A stretch of 64,000 nucleotides of DNA from Bolinopsis microptera. Taxonomy: Eukaryota > Ctenophora > Tentaculata > Lobata > Bolinopsidae. Within the stretch, counting starts at the first letter, position 1; each line of letters begins with the position of its first letter. The position numbers and the translations under genes are program-made. The notes below the pieces were generated by a model, which saw only the letters and a list, made by a program, of their open reading frames with translations, had not been told where the DNA came from and did no database searches. Where the stretch lies: positions 10,982,411-11,046,410 of the forward strand of contig NC_087073.1 of assembly GCF_026151205.1 (NCBI RefSeq), given 5' to 3'. Positions 45,244 to 54,437 of the stretch are shown one piece after another.

Positions 45244-46517
45244 TCAGATCAAATGACTGCAGTCGAAAAGCTTCAATACTTTACAGTTTTGTATTGTTTT
45301 ATCACTTATTTCTAATTCAAAATGTGACACACAATTGTAGCCTATTGGACAATTAGTTGATTGTACATTATGAGCATCATAACTGGAGTTTTTAAGTAGA
45401 AGACAAACAAGTGCTCTTATCGTTCCTTTATGAGATACAATGAGAACATTCTCATTATGGGGACTCTTTTCATGCATATTCACTAGATCAGCCAAGAAGT
45501 CTTTTAGCCTGAAAAACAAGTATAATTGATTATGTACATGTATTATGCAACAGTATCAGTATATCAATCAACGGTACCAAGAGCAAACTAATATTGTCTA
45601 TTTCCTTTGAACAGTTTCGGGAAAAAGAATGAATCACTATACACTTGAGGCAGAGTTGAATCTTAACAAAAATGAAGGTATTTTCAAAATCGAATAAAAA
45701 GATTCTTAAGGTTAATTTCAAAATTTTGGAATATATCCTGAAAGTTTCAGGATGATTACTCAAAAAATGTAGGAAAAGATAGATTTTTTGACATGATTTT
45801 CAGGGCACGATTTTAGACCCTGTCTGGTGGTTCACCTTATGTTCATTTCTTCATTGGATTCAACTCCAGGCAAATCATGCAGAAAAATACCATCTTTCAT
45901 ATCTTTGCTGGCATCAATATATTCTGACCAAAGTTTCCCAGACCAAACTCCAAAATCACGCTCTCTCAAGCGCTTATCAAAGGTTGCACTAGTATGGCCG
46001 ATGTTAAGAAGAGTGTCTTTTGTCCTCCCAAGGTCACTACAGTGTATCTAAAAAGTATAATTTATGTAATTTTAGTATTGTGATCCACAACCTCACAATT
46101 TCAAGAAAATTATATGCTGACTTTCCTGAAATTTTATGATTTGCGAAAAAAACAATGTGAGGGTTGGCTGAAGGACTGCATCAACAATAATGTATACTAT
46201 TATGCAGTGTGAAAATTTCTCATCTGTACAAAATACCTTTTTTACTTACCAATTAATGATTTTGACTCCAAAAGGAAGCAGTGGTGAGCACATGCTGTTA
46301 TTTGGGACAACTTATTGGTTTGAGAGGCAGGATTCATTTTAAGTTAAATTATTATGATGAGAAGCTTTACCTTGTTAAAAGTTGTCCTATTCAACAACTG
46401 TCCAGTCCTGACAGAGTTATCTACCCCCATCTCAGTAAGAGGAAAATCTTGGTGGCCTGCAATAAGCCGTTCAACATTGGCAAGGGTTTGTCCATGTCTC
46501 ACAATGTATATGTGCAT
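45244..46517 (-). CDS. TIGAR-like histidine phosphatase B (three exons, 207 aa)
   Basis: Tandem paralogue of gene A, on the same strand. Exons: 46,517-46,371, 46,047-45,836, 45,508-45,244; introns 323 and 327 bp with the same phases (0, 2) as in gene A, so both descend from one duplicated gene. Catalytic residues: R7-H8-G9 (IVRHGQTLAN), R57 (HCSDLGRTKD), E78 (RLRERDFGVW), H146 (VLIVSHKGTI). Odd point: the second catalytic His is followed by Lys-Gly, where most relatives, including gene A, have Gly-Gly or Gly-x. Intron 2 contains a fragment of the foldback MITE at 37,877. The start is the first ATG giving the usual 6-residue lead before RHG; the codon before the two preceding residues is GTG. 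Role probably fructose-2,6-bisphosphatase or a related sugar phosphatase, inferred only from family. Confidence 0.88.
45670..45830. repeat. MITE fragment in intron 2 of phosphatase B
   Basis: TTTTCAAAATCGAATAAAAA, ATATCCTGAAAGTTTCAGGA and CAAAAAATGTAGGAAAAGAT match, inverted, the 38,075-38,225 part of the foldback MITE. The copy is partial and diverged. Confidence 0.7.
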
Positions 46518-46559
46518 GTTGTGCACTCAACACCTTAACTATTTATCAATTATTTAGAA

Positions 46560-46955
46560 TATATATTCCCATATATCCACACTATATTTACATTACACGT
46601 TCAACGTGATATCATTATCAGTGCAGTGTGTACAACACCAACTACACCGATCAATTGCCAATCTGCGAAACATTTAATTATTATTATCACTTCGAGATGG
46701 CAGGGCCTACGCCCTACTCTCATGCTGTCTATAGGTGATGATTAATTCTGAAAAACTAGGGACAATGATCCCCATAACATCATCACAAGTGTCTACATAA
46801 TATCATTGCACTAAATAAAAAAATAATTTAAATAAATATATTTTTTCATCAACATTAATAATTTATCAAATTCAATTTCATTAATTAATAAAATCTAATA
46901 CATTATCTATAAATTATTCATTAATACTTCCCAGTGGAATAAAGATTTATAAAAC
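46560..46955. other. Upstream flank of phosphatase B
   Basis: AT-rich, no frame. It should contain the promoter of phosphatase B, but no TATA or initiator can be pointed to with confidence. Confidence 0.4.
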
Positions 46956-47730
46956 GCTTCTTTGCCACAAAAGGATGAAATCAAAGATATTCATTATGTC
47001 TCTCATTATGACACCCAGCTGTATTTCACTCTTGATTCTGATGACCCATCACAGCTAGAGCACAATATGAAACACTGTATGTCTGATATCAAGAAATGGA
47101 TGACAAAAAATTTCCTTCAACTGAATTCTTCTAAGACTGAAGTCATCGTTATATCCTCTAAATTTGACTCAAAAAATATTCCAGCCTCTCTACAGATTGT
47201 TAAGGATCAAGAGCCACATGTTGTTAGTGGAACTGTGAAGAGTCTTGGGCTGTATTTGGACAGTTATCTTTCAATGAGTGATCAGATTACGTCAGTGGTT
47301 CAAGCATGTAATATTCAGATCAGAAATTTGTGGTTTATTGCATCAAAACTGTCTTTTAACCTTAAGATTCAGCTTGTTCATGCTCTAGTACTCTCTAGAA
47401 TTGATTATTGCAATAGCGTATATTTTGGACTGAGCTCTTATGATTTAAGTCGTTTACAGAAGGTGCAAAATTCTGCTGTAAGATTTATTTTCGGGAGAGG
47501 AAGAAAGGCACACACTACTCCACTACTTAAGAAAGTTCATTTTCTACCAGTTAGATAATATAATAATAATAATAACGCTTTATTTGTATACCGCTTAGGC
47601 CGTATAAGCGACCAAAGTCCAAAAAATGGAGTTGATACTGGCCAACAAAGCGGTGCAGATAAATTTACCTTAGTACTTTAGTAGTCCCTTTTCTAATCAA
47701 AAATTCAAATTTATAAATTGTAGATTGATC

Positions 47731-50700
47731 TTAAAGTCCTGCGTCCATGACTACTGAATCACCAAAAATACTGTTCGCACATACAGGATAGGCTTGATGA
47801 AATAGATGGGTCTTGAGAGCCTTCTTGAAAACATCTAGTCGAGAGATGGAGCGTAGTGAGTAGGGAAGTGTATTCCAGATTTTAGGAGCAGTGTGAGAGA
47901 AAGCACCAGCTGTAGCCCTCAGCCTTGATAAAGGAGGGCGTTCCAGTAGGAAGAAGTCATGGTCCATTCTGACATGATGTTTACTAGTGTCCCTAATTTT
48001 GACCATTGTCCTTAGATATTCAGGAGCACAATCGTTTAGGCACTTGAAAACCAGTAACGCTATCTTGAATTTGATTCGCATTGCTACAGGTAAGAAGTGT
48101 AATTCAATCATATAGGGTGTGATGGGCTCCTGTCTCAACTTCCCATGAAGTCCGAATATGAATCTCACAGCAGTATTCTGCACTTTTTGAAGTTTCTGGA
48201 GAAGTCGTTCAGAAAGGGCACCATAAGTAGCATTTCCATTGTCCAGAATGGAATGAATTGAAGCATGTACCATTTGGATTTTGAGCTCCTTACTCAGTTT
48301 GGAACCTATTCTGCCAAGATTTCGCTGATTTACATAGCAAACTCTGACAACGTTGTTGATCTGTGCCTCTAAATTGAGATGGTTGTCAAAAATGAATCCC
48401 AGATTCTTTGCTGACTTGGTAGGTTTAATGGAGCATATGCTGTCAAGATTGAATTCAACTTGTTTTGGAGCTTTGGAGTTTGTAGAGATCTCGATTATCT
48501 CACTTTTATTGTCGTTGAGTTTCAGGTAGTTCTCACTCATCCATGATTTGATGTGCTCGAAACATTCTTTCAATTTGCTCTTCATAGATTCAATGTCCAT
48601 GTCTTTCTTAGGATCAAATGAGAAGTATATCTGAGTATCATCAGCATATAGATGGATTTGGAGACCATGCATACTTGCAATATCTTGTAGCTGTTTAGTG
48701 TAAAGGATGAAAAATATAGGACCAAGAATTGAGCCCTGAGGAACTCCAATCTCGAGGTCACAGAGAGAGGAATATTCACCCTTAACACCAACGATAAAGG
48801 ATCGATTTGACAGGTAGCTTGCAACCCATTGAAGAATAATACCACTAAATCCATAGCTATATTCGAGTCGTCTCAAAAGTCTTTTGTGATTGATGGTATC
48901 AAATGCAGCTGACAAGTCAAGAAGAAGAAGAACAGTATGACTCTTCTTGTCAACTTGGAGGAGTATATCATTATGTACCTTGAGCACTGCAGTTTCACAG
49001 CTCATGTTTTTCCGGTAACCTGATTGATTTGCTGCGAAAAGATTGTTCTTATTTAGGTACTCGGAAAACTGTGAGTGGGCACACTTTTCTATAACCTTGG
49101 AAATAAAACTGAGGTTACTCACAGGTCTATAGCTTTTCAAGTCGTCTGCATCTAGAGAGGCTTTCTTTAGGACTGGTCGTACTATAGCAGACTTCAGAGC
49201 ATGTGGAAAATAGCCCTCTTGGAGGGATAGGTTAACTATGAGGGTGATATGAGGGAGCAATTCATCGAGACAGTGCTTGAGGAGCCATGTTGGAAGAGGA
49301 TCGAGTTCACACGACTTATTATTCATCGTCTTAGTAATCAGGGAAAGAACCTCTGATCGAGTAACTAATCTGAAAGCTGTAGCAGAGCATGGTAGAGAAC
49401 TATGTGTATCATTAGGCATCTCTAACTCTTTTACACAAGGTTTGTCGTCAGATTGACTATCAGCACTGGACAGGCTTTCCTCTGAGATAGACCCATAAAT
49501 CTTCTTTACTTTATCGTCAAAGTAGTTTTTGAGACTTTCTGCAACTGCTTGATGCGTGGGCCCAGAAGGGGACTTCTGAGAAAGATCTTTATCCAGAAGG
49601 TTATTTATAATTCTGTATGTAGCTTTTGGATCTCCTTTAGCATCTGTAAGTCGTTTCTCATAATAGCGATTCCGTTCTCTAGAGATGATTAAGGTAGTAT
49701 CTACACAAGCTTCCCTATAGATTTCTCTATAATCTTGAGCATCAGCCATACTTTTATGCTTCTTCCAGAGTCTTTCAGCAGCTCTGCGCTTTTTACGGGC
49801 ATCATTGCAGTTTTCATTCCACCAGTCACTACGACCAGGTATAAAATAGATGTTCTTAGCTGGTGCATGCTTATTAAGAACTGAGGATATAACAGAATCG
49901 TATTTGTCGACTGCGTCATCTAAACTAGTTAGCTGGGATGGAGATGGCATGTGGAGTACAATGTCAGCTTTGAAAGCATCAATATCAATTTTGCTAAACT
50001 CACGAACTGTTTTTTGTTCCTTACTTGGCTGCTTTGATGACACATCAATCTCGGGTGCACTAAACTTAACCAGGAAGTGATCTGACGTTGTGCCCGTGTC
50101 TTCCACAATTTCAAGCTCTGTGATGTTTAAGTTGTCAGCCGGTGATTCCAATGTTAGCACTAGGTCCAGTGTGCCGCCAGAGATGTGTGTTGGTGAGGAA
50201 ACATGCTGCTTCAAGCCTTTTGAATGACAGAGTGCCATGAATTGTATAGCCCAATAGTCTGGATCCTCTACATGAAAGTTGAAATCCCCTGCTAATATAG
50301 GAATACCAGATTTAGTTATCAAGGTATCCATGTAATCAGAAAACTGTTCAAGAAACAATTTCTTTCGGGTTTCTTGATATTTCTTATGAGAAGAAACTTG
50401 AGTTGATCGATAAAGGACACAAAATCTGATCAAGTGAGATTTTGCTCTGAAGACAGTTTCCAAAACCTCAAAGGAACTAAACTTCACACTGTTTCTTGTC
50501 AGAGAGACAACCTTTGGGTCATAGATGAAGGCAACACCGCCACCTCTCCCACGTCTTGGAGCACTAATAATATCATATTTGTGGTCTTTCACCTCAGCGA
50601 TTTTGGCCTTATCATCAACTCTCAGCCAAGTCTCTGTCAGGAAGCATATATCCACGTTCTCTTCTCTCAGTAGCTCTAGTACAGATACCGTTTTGTTGCA

Positions 50701-50775
50701 AATGGATCTTGCATTAAAGGTTGCCATTTTCAGAGCATGGATATGGGGTGGACTGTGATGGTGTCCTGGTGTCAC
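47731..50775 (-). CDS. LINE ORF2: AP-like endonuclease and reverse transcriptase
   Basis: An open frame of 1,014 codons whose first ATG is residue 17 (MATFNARSICNK). Exonuclease-endonuclease-phosphatase domain ~17-240: N21, E48 (FLTETWLR), D164-x-N166 (LAGDFNFH), D204 (GGTLDLVLT), D232-H233 (TTSDHFLV). Reverse transcriptase ~480-760: LDPLPTWLLKHCL, PVLKKASLDADDLKSYRPVS, LLLLDLSAAFDTINHKRLL (first Asp), GVPQGSILGPIFF, HLYADDTQIYFSF (Y-A-D-D, ~710-713). The C-terminus is AVRFIFGLHGK, HFLPVAMRIKFKIALLVFKC, WNTLPYSLRSI. It nicks target DNA and copies the element RNA from the 3' end. Translation probably follows ORF1 by reinitiation, since ORF1 stops within the open upstream part. All catalytic residues are present. 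Confidence 0.92.
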   Translation of the reverse strand: MTPGHHHSPPHIHALKMATFNARSICNKTVSVLELLREENVDICFLTETWLRVDDKAKIAEVKDHKYDIISAPRRGRGGGVAFIYDPKVVSLTRNSVKFSSFEVLETVFRAKSHLIRFCVLYRSTQVSSHKKYQETRKKLFLEQFSDYMDTLITKSGIPILAGDFNFHVEDPDYWAIQFMALCHSKGLKQHVSSPTHISGGTLDLVLTLESPADNLNITELEIVEDTGTTSDHFLVKFSAPEIDVSSKQPSKEQKTVREFSKIDIDAFKADIVLHMPSPSQLTSLDDAVDKYDSVISSVLNKHAPAKNIYFIPGRSDWWNENCNDARKKRRAAERLWKKHKSMADAQDYREIYREACVDTTLIISRERNRYYEKRLTDAKGDPKATYRIINNLLDKDLSQKSPSGPTHQAVAESLKNYFDDKVKKIYGSISEESLSSADSQSDDKPCVKELEMPNDTHSSLPCSATAFRLVTRSEVLSLITKTMNNKSCELDPLPTWLLKHCLDELLPHITLIVNLSLQEGYFPHALKSAIVRPVLKKASLDADDLKSYRPVSNLSFISKVIEKCAHSQFSEYLNKNNLFAANQSGYRKNMSCETAVLKVHNDILLQVDKKSHTVLLLLDLSAAFDTINHKRLLRRLEYSYGFSGIILQWVASYLSNRSFIVGVKGEYSSLCDLEIGVPQGSILGPIFFILYTKQLQDIASMHGLQIHLYADDTQIYFSFDPKKDMDIESMKSKLKECFEHIKSWMSENYLKLNDNKSEIIEISTNSKAPKQVEFNLDSICSIKPTKSAKNLGFIFDNHLNLEAQINNVVRVCYVNQRNLGRIGSKLSKELKIQMVHASIHSILDNGNATYGALSERLLQKLQKVQNTAVRFIFGLHGKLRQEPITPYMIELHFLPVAMRIKFKIALLVFKCLNDCAPEYLRTMVKIRDTSKHHVRMDHDFFLLERPPLSRLRATAGAFSHTAPKIWNTLPYSLRSISRLDVFKKALKTHLFHQAYPVCANSIFGDSVVMDAGL

Positions 50776-51863
50776 ATCATGTTTTTTGAGTCATATTCTG
50801 TATTCATCATTAGCCTCTGCATCTCTCTGGCAATGATTGGACACTCCATTGATGCTGCATTATGGGACTTGTGCTGTGCTTTATCACTGGGATTCTTCGA
50901 GTTTTTGCACCTGGCACAGCACTTTGCTTCACTTTTGGACTTGTTACTGCAATCTTTAGACAGGTGGTTTCCTGAGCAGCGGAAGCAAGTTGGATCATCA
51001 ACCTTGGTAGGACAGTTTGTAGAAGTGTGACCAATTCCTTGACAATGGTAACAAGAAACAACATGAACTCGATCGGACACAGGATGGCAGGTATTTCCAA
51101 AATAAAGAGCTCTTCCTTGGTCATTCATGATGCAAGATCGGATAGCAGGAGAGACTTTAAGTGCAAATGTGAAATACTTGCTATTTTCAGTAAAACGTGA
51201 CATGTACACAACCTCCAATTTGTGACCAGCATCCACAAGCTTGCGTACTCCGTCATTTTTGGCCAAGATGGACGGTTTCAGTAGCGATCTGCACTTATCT
51301 CTTAGTTTATCATCATCGTCTGCTGTAAGTCTGCGGAAGGCATCGTCCCTATGGACGTTCTCTATTGTTAACTTTGGATACATCTTCTTTGCTTCACGCA
51401 AAGTATATCCCTTTGAAGAATCTTCATCAATCAACTGAGTAGCATTTTGCCTTGCCTCTGAATCAGGAAAACCAATAGCGATAGAGTTATTGGATTTGTT
51501 AACCTTTACAAAGTCCGTTTGTACTGATGACAATTTCTCACATACATTATTGCAAACGGACTCAGCGGACTCAGATGTGACATCTTCAGGGGGAGATAAT
51601 ATAAGCACTGAACTCTTGGACTGGATCCTAGGACGAGGTGCCAATTGCTGCATCTGTGGAGGACTGCCCATGGTAGATGCCTGGAATACCTCCTGCTGTC
51701 TTTCCTGCGACTTGTTAGTAAATAGATCGGACATAAGGAATTTTTGAGAGTTAGAACTTTGGGGCCCTGATGGACCAAGCTTAGCATCAATAGCATCATG
51801 AACACTTTTAAGGATATCAACTTTGAAATCTTTCATTTCACTTCTGAACTGATCACTGTCCAT
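50772..51863 (-). CDS. LINE ORF1: nucleic-acid-binding protein with CCHC knuckles
   Basis: 363 codons. ORF1 proteins coat the element RNA and chaperone its integration. Two CCHC-type zinc knuckles: C271-x2-C274-x4-H279-x4-C284 and C293-x2-C296-x3-H300-x4-C305, followed by a Cys-rich CCARCKN ... MEC segment. The middle (about 85-250: SSVLILSPPEDVTSE, AIGFPDSEARQNATQ) looks like the RRM-like fold common in CR1-group ORF1s. It ends NMM-TGA, overlapping the open frame of ORF2 by a few bases. The chosen ATG is the first; the frame stays open upstream to the insertion boundary. Confidence 0.85.
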   Translation of the reverse strand: MDSDQFRSEMKDFKVDILKSVHDAIDAKLGPSGPQSSNSQKFLMSDLFTNKSQERQQEVFQASTMGSPPQMQQLAPRPRIQSKSSVLILSPPEDVTSESAESVCNNVCEKLSSVQTDFVKVNKSNNSIAIGFPDSEARQNATQLIDEDSSKGYTLREAKKMYPKLTIENVHRDDAFRRLTADDDDKLRDKCRSLLKPSILAKNDGVRKLVDAGHKLEVVYMSRFTENSKYFTFALKVSPAIRSCIMNDQGRALYFGNTCHPVSDRVHVVSCYHCQGIGHTSTNCPTKVDDPTCFRCSGNHLSKDCSNKSKSEAKCCARCKNSKNPSDKAQHKSHNAASMECPIIAREMQRLMMNTEYDSKNMM

Positions 51864-52419
51864 ACCACCCGATCCAACCTGTTCAGAGTCTGCGTCATTA
51901 CCCGTCTCAAAGGAGATTTAGAATAGATTTTAAGATTGCCCTACTTGCCTACAAGTGTTTAAATAATATAGCTCCTCCTTACTTAAAAGAGTTGATATCT
52001 CCTAGGCAGCAAAGTTTTAAAAATGTACGTCTTGATAATGATTATTTTTACCTTAGTTTTCCGCCCTCTCCTAACTATGTAAACACAGAGAAAGCTTTTA
52101 GTCACTGTGCAGTTAAAGTATTTAATTCCTTGCCATACGACATAAGATCAGCTGAGTCAGTTACATCTTTCAAGACCAAACTTAAAACATACTTCTTTTC
52201 TCTAGCATTTGATTGATTTTGCATTTACATAGGTAAAATGAACTTGTCATGTCCAATTTTCAATTAAACTAAGCTCAGTTATTGTAAGAGCCGCTTTAGA
52301 AAGCACTGGAGTTTATCTCCAGGATTAAATTATATCGAGTTATATGATTTAGCTATAAGGCGGTTTATAAATGTTGTATTTATTTATTTATTATTGCTTA
52401 AATAACTGGGTCCTTCTAT

Positions 52420-53600
52420 TTTCCCTAAAACTTCATTCTAAACATTCCAAAAATAAAAATCATTTACACTGTTTTTAGAAATCATTTCTTTCTTAAATCC
52501 TTCCAATCTAACTTTAAAGCTTAAAACTGTCGAGCAGTTCTTGACATCTGAAGGGAGTTTGTTCCAGTAAGGAATGACTTGCTCCGGAAGAAAAGAAGAC
52601 TGGAGACTCTTAACTTTAGTTACGCTCTAGCTCTTATTACACCTATTGGTTGAAACTAGGTGTTACTTTAAAAGCTTCGATAAGGTCCCCACGTCAGTGG
52701 CGTAACGTTGCCTGTTGGCGCCCCCCCCCCCCCCCCCCCCCCCCCGCCGAAAAGGCGCCCCCCTGTTGACACCCTCTCCCCTTTTGGTGCCCCTCCCTAA
52801 AATTGAACAAATTAGTTGATTTTAGAGGATACGCCGGTAAAATCTCTAAAAAAGTGTGTATCTAGAGCAAAACGCGCAGTTTTGCTAGTACTTTAGTTAA
52901 GTTTTCGAAATTGTCCCACATTCTAACGACGATTTGGCGCCCCCCTAAGACGGCACCCCCCTGCACAGCGGGGTCAGCGGGGCCCTTCGTTACGCCACTG
53001 CCCCACGTATTCGCCGCTCTGCCAGAATTGTCAAATGTCAAATTGAGGATATCTAGTCTACGGCTGTATAGAAGAGTACCCACCTCATCAATAAGACGGG
53101 TAAACCGCCTCTGGACGCTCTCCAGCTCCAAAACAGTCCCCCAACTTCCATGAGCCGCAACTGGATTCCACAATTGGACACAATACTCAAGATGAGGTCT
53201 TATCAAAGCTTTATAAATAGCTATCATTACAACCTTTTCTCTAATAACTAAGTTCCCTACAATCCAGCAGATCATACGATTTGCTTTAGAAATACATGCT
53301 TTTATCTGTTCATTCCAAAGCAAGGAGCTATGAGTAATAACACCCAAATCTTTTTCCTGTGCAGATACTTCTAGTTCTACTCCATTTACAATATAATTCG
53401 AGTTAGGATTATTATTCAGATTAATATGGACTACTTTACACTTGGCAGGGTTGAAGTTTAAGTGCCAAATACTCTCCCAAATTTCGAGTTCTAAAATATC
53501 ATCAGATTTTTTTTTCACCCATTTTGAACATTTGAACATTTAAAATATAATTTGAAACATTACAGTAACGTTATTCAAATCTCAAACAGAAACAGTATAT
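52420..53600 (-). pseudogene. CR1/Jockey-type LINE RT C-terminal fragment, split by a hAT MITE
   Basis: The minus strand reads WHLNFNPAKCKVVHINLNNN, EKDLGVITHSSLLWNEQIKA, KALIRPHLEYCVQLWNPVAA and VLELESVQRRFTRLIDEVG, the usual region after the RT palm. The hAT MITE (52,695-53,000) interrupts it. Beyond the MITE the same element continues as RGDLIEAFKVTP and, further, LPEQVIPYWNKLPSDVKNCS, the standard end of these proteins, with frame shifts. The last ~50 codons of the 225-codon open frame are MITE sequence. Confidence 0.85.
52695..53000. mobile_element. hAT-type MITE, 306 bp
   Basis: Perfect 13-bp terminal inverted repeats, CAGTGGCGTAACG and CGTTACGCCACTG, flanked by an 8-bp target duplication CCCCACGT (52,687-52,694 and 53,001-53,008). 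The 8-bp duplication and CAGTGGCGTA-type ends fit hAT. It contains a 25-nt C run (52,721-52,745) and repeats of GGCGCCCCCCT. No transposase. Confidence 0.93.
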
Positions 53601-54437
53601 AACAAAGTTTTGTGTTTTGATCATATGATCGTGGATGTATAGTGATTGATTGCATAATTTTGAATTTGATTGATGGTGATTGTGAGTGAGAAGATGTTTG
53701 GAGTGCCAGCCAGTAACTCTGTCAAATGAACAGCCCATTGAAGAGCGAATGAGCGCAATTGCGCAGGAACAGCAGAGAGGGTGGCACAAAACGGCACACA
53801 CGGAAAGGACGAAACAAAAAAGAAAAAACGCCGTGCGCGGTAAGCTTGCCTATGTCTGAGAGCTGGTGTTACCTGGCAAGAGGCCTCGAAGGAGGTGCCG
53901 TGGTGGAGTGTGAAGGGAAAGTTCGAGAGCACGGCAGCTCTAACTGATGATGATGATTGAAGAAGGAGGTCGAGCGGGAAGCTCAGAAAAAGCTAAACAG
54001 GAAGGATCCAGCTGAGGTCTGACTCATGTCAGGAAGTGATGAAAAACTCACAGACAAAATCATCAGTGGCTGTCTACCCCGTACGTAGGCAGTGTCCAAG
54101 ATTTCAGGCATCAGGATACACTGGAGCAGTGCAGAGCTGATTACGACCAGGGTCCTCACGGATACCCTGTCTTGGAGGTCGAGCCAATGCCCTGCGTTCG
54201 GTAATTGTGTCTACTGATATAGCCTTCATACTTTCCCTACTAACAGTCACTGTAACTCTATCACTCGGAAGGCCCCACGGCTCCTACATGGACGCACGGC
54301 CGGGAGCCCATGTAGGGATAAAAGTGACCGCAAGAAATCCATCACATCCGTCACAGATCCAAAGCTGGAAAAGAAAAAAAGGCGGAAAGAAAAAGGGGAA
54401 AAAAAGAAAGGAAGAAAGGAAGGACTGAAAGAGGAAG
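53601..54437. other. Spacer with purine-rich tract and a small hairpin
   Basis: No gene recognised; short frames near 53,621-53,947 lack known motifs. GGCTCCTACATGGACGCACG and CGGGAGCCCATGTAGGG (54,280-54,316) form a short hairpin. 54,370-54,425 is A/G-rich and adjoins the 3' end of the next LINE, so it may be its tail. Confidence 0.45.

Larger units (their letters stand above)
47557..51913 (-). mobile_element. CR1-like non-LTR retrotransposon with two ORFs, nested insertion
   Basis: A 4,357-bp insertion flanked by AGAT (47,553-47,556 and 51,914-51,917). It carries ORF1 and ORF2, a ~170-bp 3' UTR, and ends in an ATT/ATA-type microsatellite (AATATAATAATAATAATAA on +), the kind of 3' tail seen in CR1/L2-type LINEs in place of poly(A). 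Both ORFs are undamaged, so the copy is young and could be competent. The 5' leader before the ORF1 ATG is only ~50 nt and stays open in frame, so a slight 5' truncation is possible. Confidence 0.92.
46958..52395 (+). mobile_element. Older CR1-like LINE (5'-truncated), interrupted by a complete LINE
   Basis: The left part (46,962-47,556) encodes HYDTQLYFTLDSDDPSQLEH (a variant of the RT Y-A-D-D-T-Q box, with the catalytic box changed), then KKWMTKNFLQLNSSKTEVIV, SLGLYLDSYLSM and LSRIDYCNSVYFGLSSYDLS. The right part (51,918-52,216) continues FRIDFKIALLAYKCLNNIAP to a stop, a 3' UTR and a TTTATT tail. Joining the two halves over the AGAT duplication gives the same arrangement as the uninterrupted copy at 39,092. 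The 5' end is truncated inside the RT domain. Confidence 0.9.
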
